From Dolomitihabitans soli (lineage in GTDB: Bacteria; Actinomycetota; Actinomycetes; Streptosporangiales; Streptosporangiaceae): 64,000 nucleotides of DNA. Under the pieces are notes generated by a model. It was not told the origin of the DNA, searched no databases, and worked only from the letters and a program-made list of their open reading frames with translations. Location: the NCBI RefSeq assembly GCF_022213955.1, contig NZ_JAKNTW010000010.1, positions 248,001-312,000 on the forward strand, in the 5' to 3' direction. This document shows, piece by piece, positions 61,577-64,000 of the stretch (position 1 is its first letter; the number at the start of each line of letters is the position of its first letter). The translations under genes were made by a program, and so were the position numbers.

Positions 61577-62881
61577 ATGGGCTCGTTACGCCCCCGGTTC
61601 CTCACATCGATAATCGCCACGGCCGTACTGACCTTGGGCGTGGCCGCCTGCGGCGGCGACGCCGGCAACACGGACGGGGCGAAGACCGCCGCCTCCGGGC
61701 CCGCCGAGAAGGTCAAACTGACGATCGGACTCTTCGGCGACTTCGGCTACAAACCGTTGTACGAGGAGTACAAGAAGACCCACCCGAACGTCGAGGTCGT
61801 CGAACGGGTCAGCCAGTTCGAGGACCACCACAACAACCTCATCAAGCGGCTGGCCACGAACGCCGGCGCGGCCGACATCGAGGCCATCGAGGTCGGCTAC
61901 ATCAGCACCTTCACCGCCACGCCCGCCCGGTTCCACAACCTCAAGGAATTCGGGCTGGAGAAGCGGCAGGCCGACTACCTCGACTGGAAGTGGCAGCAGG
62001 GCGTGTCCAAGGACGGCTCGGCGCTGCTCGGCCTGGGCACCGACGTCGGCGGCCTGGCCATGTGCTACCGCAAGGACCTGTTCAAGAAGGCCGGGCTCCC
62101 CGACGGCCGCGACGAGGTCTCCGCGCTCTGGCCCACCTGGGAGCAGTACATCGAGACCGGCAAGAAGTTCGCCACCGGCGGCGTCAAGGGCTCCTCCTTC
62201 GTCGACAGCCCCGGCGAGATCTTCCGCGCGATGGTGAACCAGGCGCCCATCGGCTACTACGACGACCAGGACAACATCATCGTCGCCAGCAACGCCGACG
62301 TGAAGAAGGCCTGGGACCTGTCCAACCAGCTCAGCCAGAACAAGCTGACGGCGCGGCTCGCGGCCTTCTCCCCGCCGTGGAACACCGGCTTCGCCAAGGG
62401 CTCCTTCGCCACCATCATCTGCCCCGCCTGGATGACCGGCTTCATCCAGGAGCAGGCCAAGGACGCCACCGGCAAGTGGGACATCGCGGCGGTACCCGGC
62501 GGCGCCGGTAACAGCGGCGGCTCCCACCTCACGCTTCCCAAACAGGGCAAGCACGCCAAAGAGGCCGCCGAGCTGATCGCGTTCCTCACCTCGCCCGAGA
62601 ACCAGGCCAAGGTGTTCAAGGAGGAGGGCACATTCCCCTCCATCCCCGCGCTCTACGACGACCCGGAGATCCAGAGCTTCACCAAGCCGTTCTTCGGTGA
62701 CGCGCCCATCGGCAAGATCTACTCTGACGCCGCCAAGGCGCTCAAGCCCCAGCACCTCGGCCCGAAGGAGGCCGAGGTCCGCACGGCGATCGGCAACGGG
62801 CTCGGCCGGGTCGAGCAGGGCAAGCAGACGCCCGACGAAGCCTGGGCGCAGGTCCTGACGGACGTCGGAAAGATCAAGTAG
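61577..62881 (+). CDS. Sugar ABC transporter substrate-binding lipoprotein
   Basis: 434 residues from ATG 61577, preceded by GGGAGGG; ATG 61553 is an in-frame alternative. A lipoprotein signal peptide (MGSLRPRFLTSIIATAVLTL) ends in lipobox VAAC, so the protein is anchored to the membrane outside. The rest is a family-1 (MalE/CebE-like) solute-binding protein: LTIGLFGDFGYKPLYEEYKK, GLGTDVGGLAMCYRKDLFKK, AAVPGGAGNSGGSHLTLPKQ, AAELIAFLTSPENQAKVFKE. Context with GH3/GH16/GH81 suggests beta-glucan oligosaccharides such as laminaribiose as ligands; this is inference. Confidence 0.94.
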   Translation: MGSLRPRFLTSIIATAVLTLGVAACGGDAGNTDGAKTAASGPAEKVKLTIGLFGDFGYKPLYEEYKKTHPNVEVVERVSQFEDHHNNLIKRLATNAGAADIEAIEVGYISTFTATPARFHNLKEFGLEKRQADYLDWKWQQGVSKDGSALLGLGTDVGGLAMCYRKDLFKKAGLPDGRDEVSALWPTWEQYIETGKKFATGGVKGSSFVDSPGEIFRAMVNQAPIGYYDDQDNIIVASNADVKKAWDLSNQLSQNKLTARLAAFSPPWNTGFAKGSFATIICPAWMTGFIQEQAKDATGKWDIAAVPGGAGNSGGSHLTLPKQGKHAKEAAELIAFLTSPENQAKVFKEEGTFPSIPALYDDPEIQSFTKPFFGDAPIGKIYSDAAKALKPQHLGPKEAEVRTAIGNGLGRVEQGKQTPDEAWAQVLTDVGKIK

Positions 62882-62950
62882 CAGGCGAGGTACGGCCGGC
62901 CCCCACCGAGCGGGCCGGCCGCCTCCCACCGACCTCCGAAAGGATCTGCC

Positions 62951-63940
62951 GTGCCAACCCGCGCCCCGGGCCGCCCGGCGGCTCCCCCAAGTGCCCCGAT
63001 GCGGCACCGGCGTCGTGGCGTCCGAAGCCCGCTCCTGCACCGGCTCGACGTCAAGGGCTCGCCGTACGCCTACATCGCGCCCTTCTTCCTGCTGTTCTGC
63101 GCGTTCGGGCTGTTCCCGCTGGCCTACACGGCCTGGGTCAGCCTGCACGAGTGGACCCTGCTGTCCGACACCCAGACCTTCATCGGCGTCGGCAACTTCA
63201 GCACGCTGTTCCAGGACGAGTACTTCTGGAACGCGACCTTCAACACCCTGTCCATCGGGATCCTCTCGACCGTCCCCCAGCTGATGCTGGCCATCTGGCT
63301 GGCCCACCTGCTCAACCGGCCGCTGCGGGCGCAGACCTTCCTGCGGATCACCCTGCTGCTGCCCAACGTGACCAGCGTGGTGGCCGTCGTGGTCATCTTC
63401 AGCCAGCTCTTCGGGCGCGACTTCGGCCTGATCAACTGGGTGCTGTCGTGGTTCGGCGCGGGCAGCGTCGACTGGGCGGCGGGCACGGCCACCTCGCACG
63501 TCGCCATCTCCGTCATGATCATGTGGCGGTGGACCGGCTACAACACGCTGATCTATCTCGCCGCCATGCAGGCCGTACCGCGTGAGCTGTACGAGGCCGC
63601 GACCATCGACGGCGCGAACGGCTTCACCCAACTCCGGAAGATCACCATTCCGATGATCAAGCCGACGATCGTGTTCACGGTCATCGTCTCCACCATCGGC
63701 GCCATGCAGATCCTGGCCGAGCCGCTGCTGTTCGGCGCCACGACCGGCAGCGGCGGCATGATCACCGGCGGTCCCGACCGGCAGTTCCAGACGCTGGCGC
63801 TCTACATCTACGAGCACGGCTTCACCAACTTCGACTTCGGCTACGCCTCGGCCGCCTCCTGGGTGATGTTCGTGTTCGTGGTGCTCGTGGCCGGGATCAA
63901 CTACCTGTTCACCCGGCGCAGCGCGGGAGGGCTCCGATGA
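62951..63940 (+). CDS. Sugar ABC transporter permease (CebF/MalF type)
   Basis: 329 residues from GTG 62951 with GAAAGGATC upstream. A basic N-terminal tail is followed by six membrane helices (first AYIAPFFLLFCAFGLFPLAY). The EAA loop that contacts the ATPase is EAATIDGANGFTQLRKITIP (about 217-236). The stop overlaps the next permease start (ATGA). No ATP-binding subunit is in the window; sugar transporters of this class often share the MsiK ATPase encoded elsewhere. Confidence 0.94.
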   Translation: MPTRAPGRPAAPPSAPMRHRRRGVRSPLLHRLDVKGSPYAYIAPFFLLFCAFGLFPLAYTAWVSLHEWTLLSDTQTFIGVGNFSTLFQDEYFWNATFNTLSIGILSTVPQLMLAIWLAHLLNRPLRAQTFLRITLLLPNVTSVVAVVVIFSQLFGRDFGLINWVLSWFGAGSVDWAAGTATSHVAISVMIMWRWTGYNTLIYLAAMQAVPRELYEAATIDGANGFTQLRKITIPMIKPTIVFTVIVSTIGAMQILAEPLLFGATTGSGGMITGGPDRQFQTLALYIYEHGFTNFDFGYASAASWVMFVFVVLVAGINYLFTRRSAGGLR

Positions 63941-64000
63941 GGAGGAACAGCGCGGCGCGGAGACTGACCTACCTGACGCTGCTCGCGGTCGGCTTCTTCT
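63937..64000 (+). CDS. Second sugar ABC transporter permease (CebG/MalG type), cut by the window end
   Basis: ATG 63937 overlaps the previous stop in an ATGA junction. The 21 visible codons read MRRNSAARRLTYLTLLAVGF, a basic start followed by the beginning of a membrane helix. Position after a MalF-type permease makes a MalG-type partner the natural reading. Confidence 0.8.
   Translation, partial: MRRNSAARRLTYLTLLAVGFF

Noticed and set aside
61586-63817. Long minus-strand open frame
   Set aside because: Shadow of the sugar-binding protein and permease genes; Gly/Asp/Val-rich nonsense composition.

Overview
This window is from a high-GC actinomycete. The GTG and TTG starts, the actinobacterial aerobic cobalamin gene set, the WhiJ/DUF397 regulator pair and the CebEFG-type sugar transporter all point that way. 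A Streptosporangiaceae-type genus (Nonomuraea, Streptosporangium, Microbispora) is my inference; no marker gene here proves it.

1-13 kb is an almost complete late aerobic cobalamin (vitamin B12) cluster. On the plus strand lie a truncated chelatase subunit with a VWA domain, cobO and cobB. cobN follows on the minus strand behind a cobalamin riboswitch. cobG, cobH and a fused cobIJ run on the plus strand, cobL-cobM-cobK on the minus strand, and cobF on the plus strand. Several neighbours overlap by 1-15 bases, which suggests tight operons.

13-27.5 kb is an accessory region of small, mostly unrecognised genes. It holds a cysteine-rich protein, a leucine-rich repeat protein, several small secreted proteins and a membrane-anchored HTH protein with a degenerate glycosidase-like domain. 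It also holds a decayed IS5-type transposase, a Trypco1-like protein, an APH-family kinase, a broken toxin-like fragment with a candidate immunity gene, and a TetR regulator.

27.6-46.7 kb is an integrative element, or a stack of elements, in the 3' end of a tRNA-Arg(CCG) gene. The intact tRNA (46669-46740) is at the right end next to a large serine recombinase. A 44-base copy of its 3' part is at 27592-27635. Sequence flanking the tRNA remnant recurs inside the element at 28.64-28.78 and 38.95-39.13 kb, dividing it into three segments. The middle segment is filled by a helicase-methylase-ATPase (Hma-like) defence operon. The right segment carries a reverse transcriptase overlapping a HEPN-domain gene, plus a WhiJ-like/DUF397/anti-sigma-like regulatory trio. 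I read it as a defence island built by repeated integration at one tRNA gene.

46.8-52.4 kb is ordinary chromosome: a response regulator followed by a tandem repeat array, a GNAT acetyltransferase, a large LuxR-type ATPase regulator, a LysE exporter and a NUDIX hydrolase.

52.8-64 kb is a beta-1,3-glucan (laminarin-type) utilisation locus. Secreted GH3, GH16 and GH81 enzymes are encoded divergently from a sugar ABC transporter (binding protein and two permeases, the last cut by the window end). Palindromic LacI-family (CebR-like) operators lie in the shared control region.
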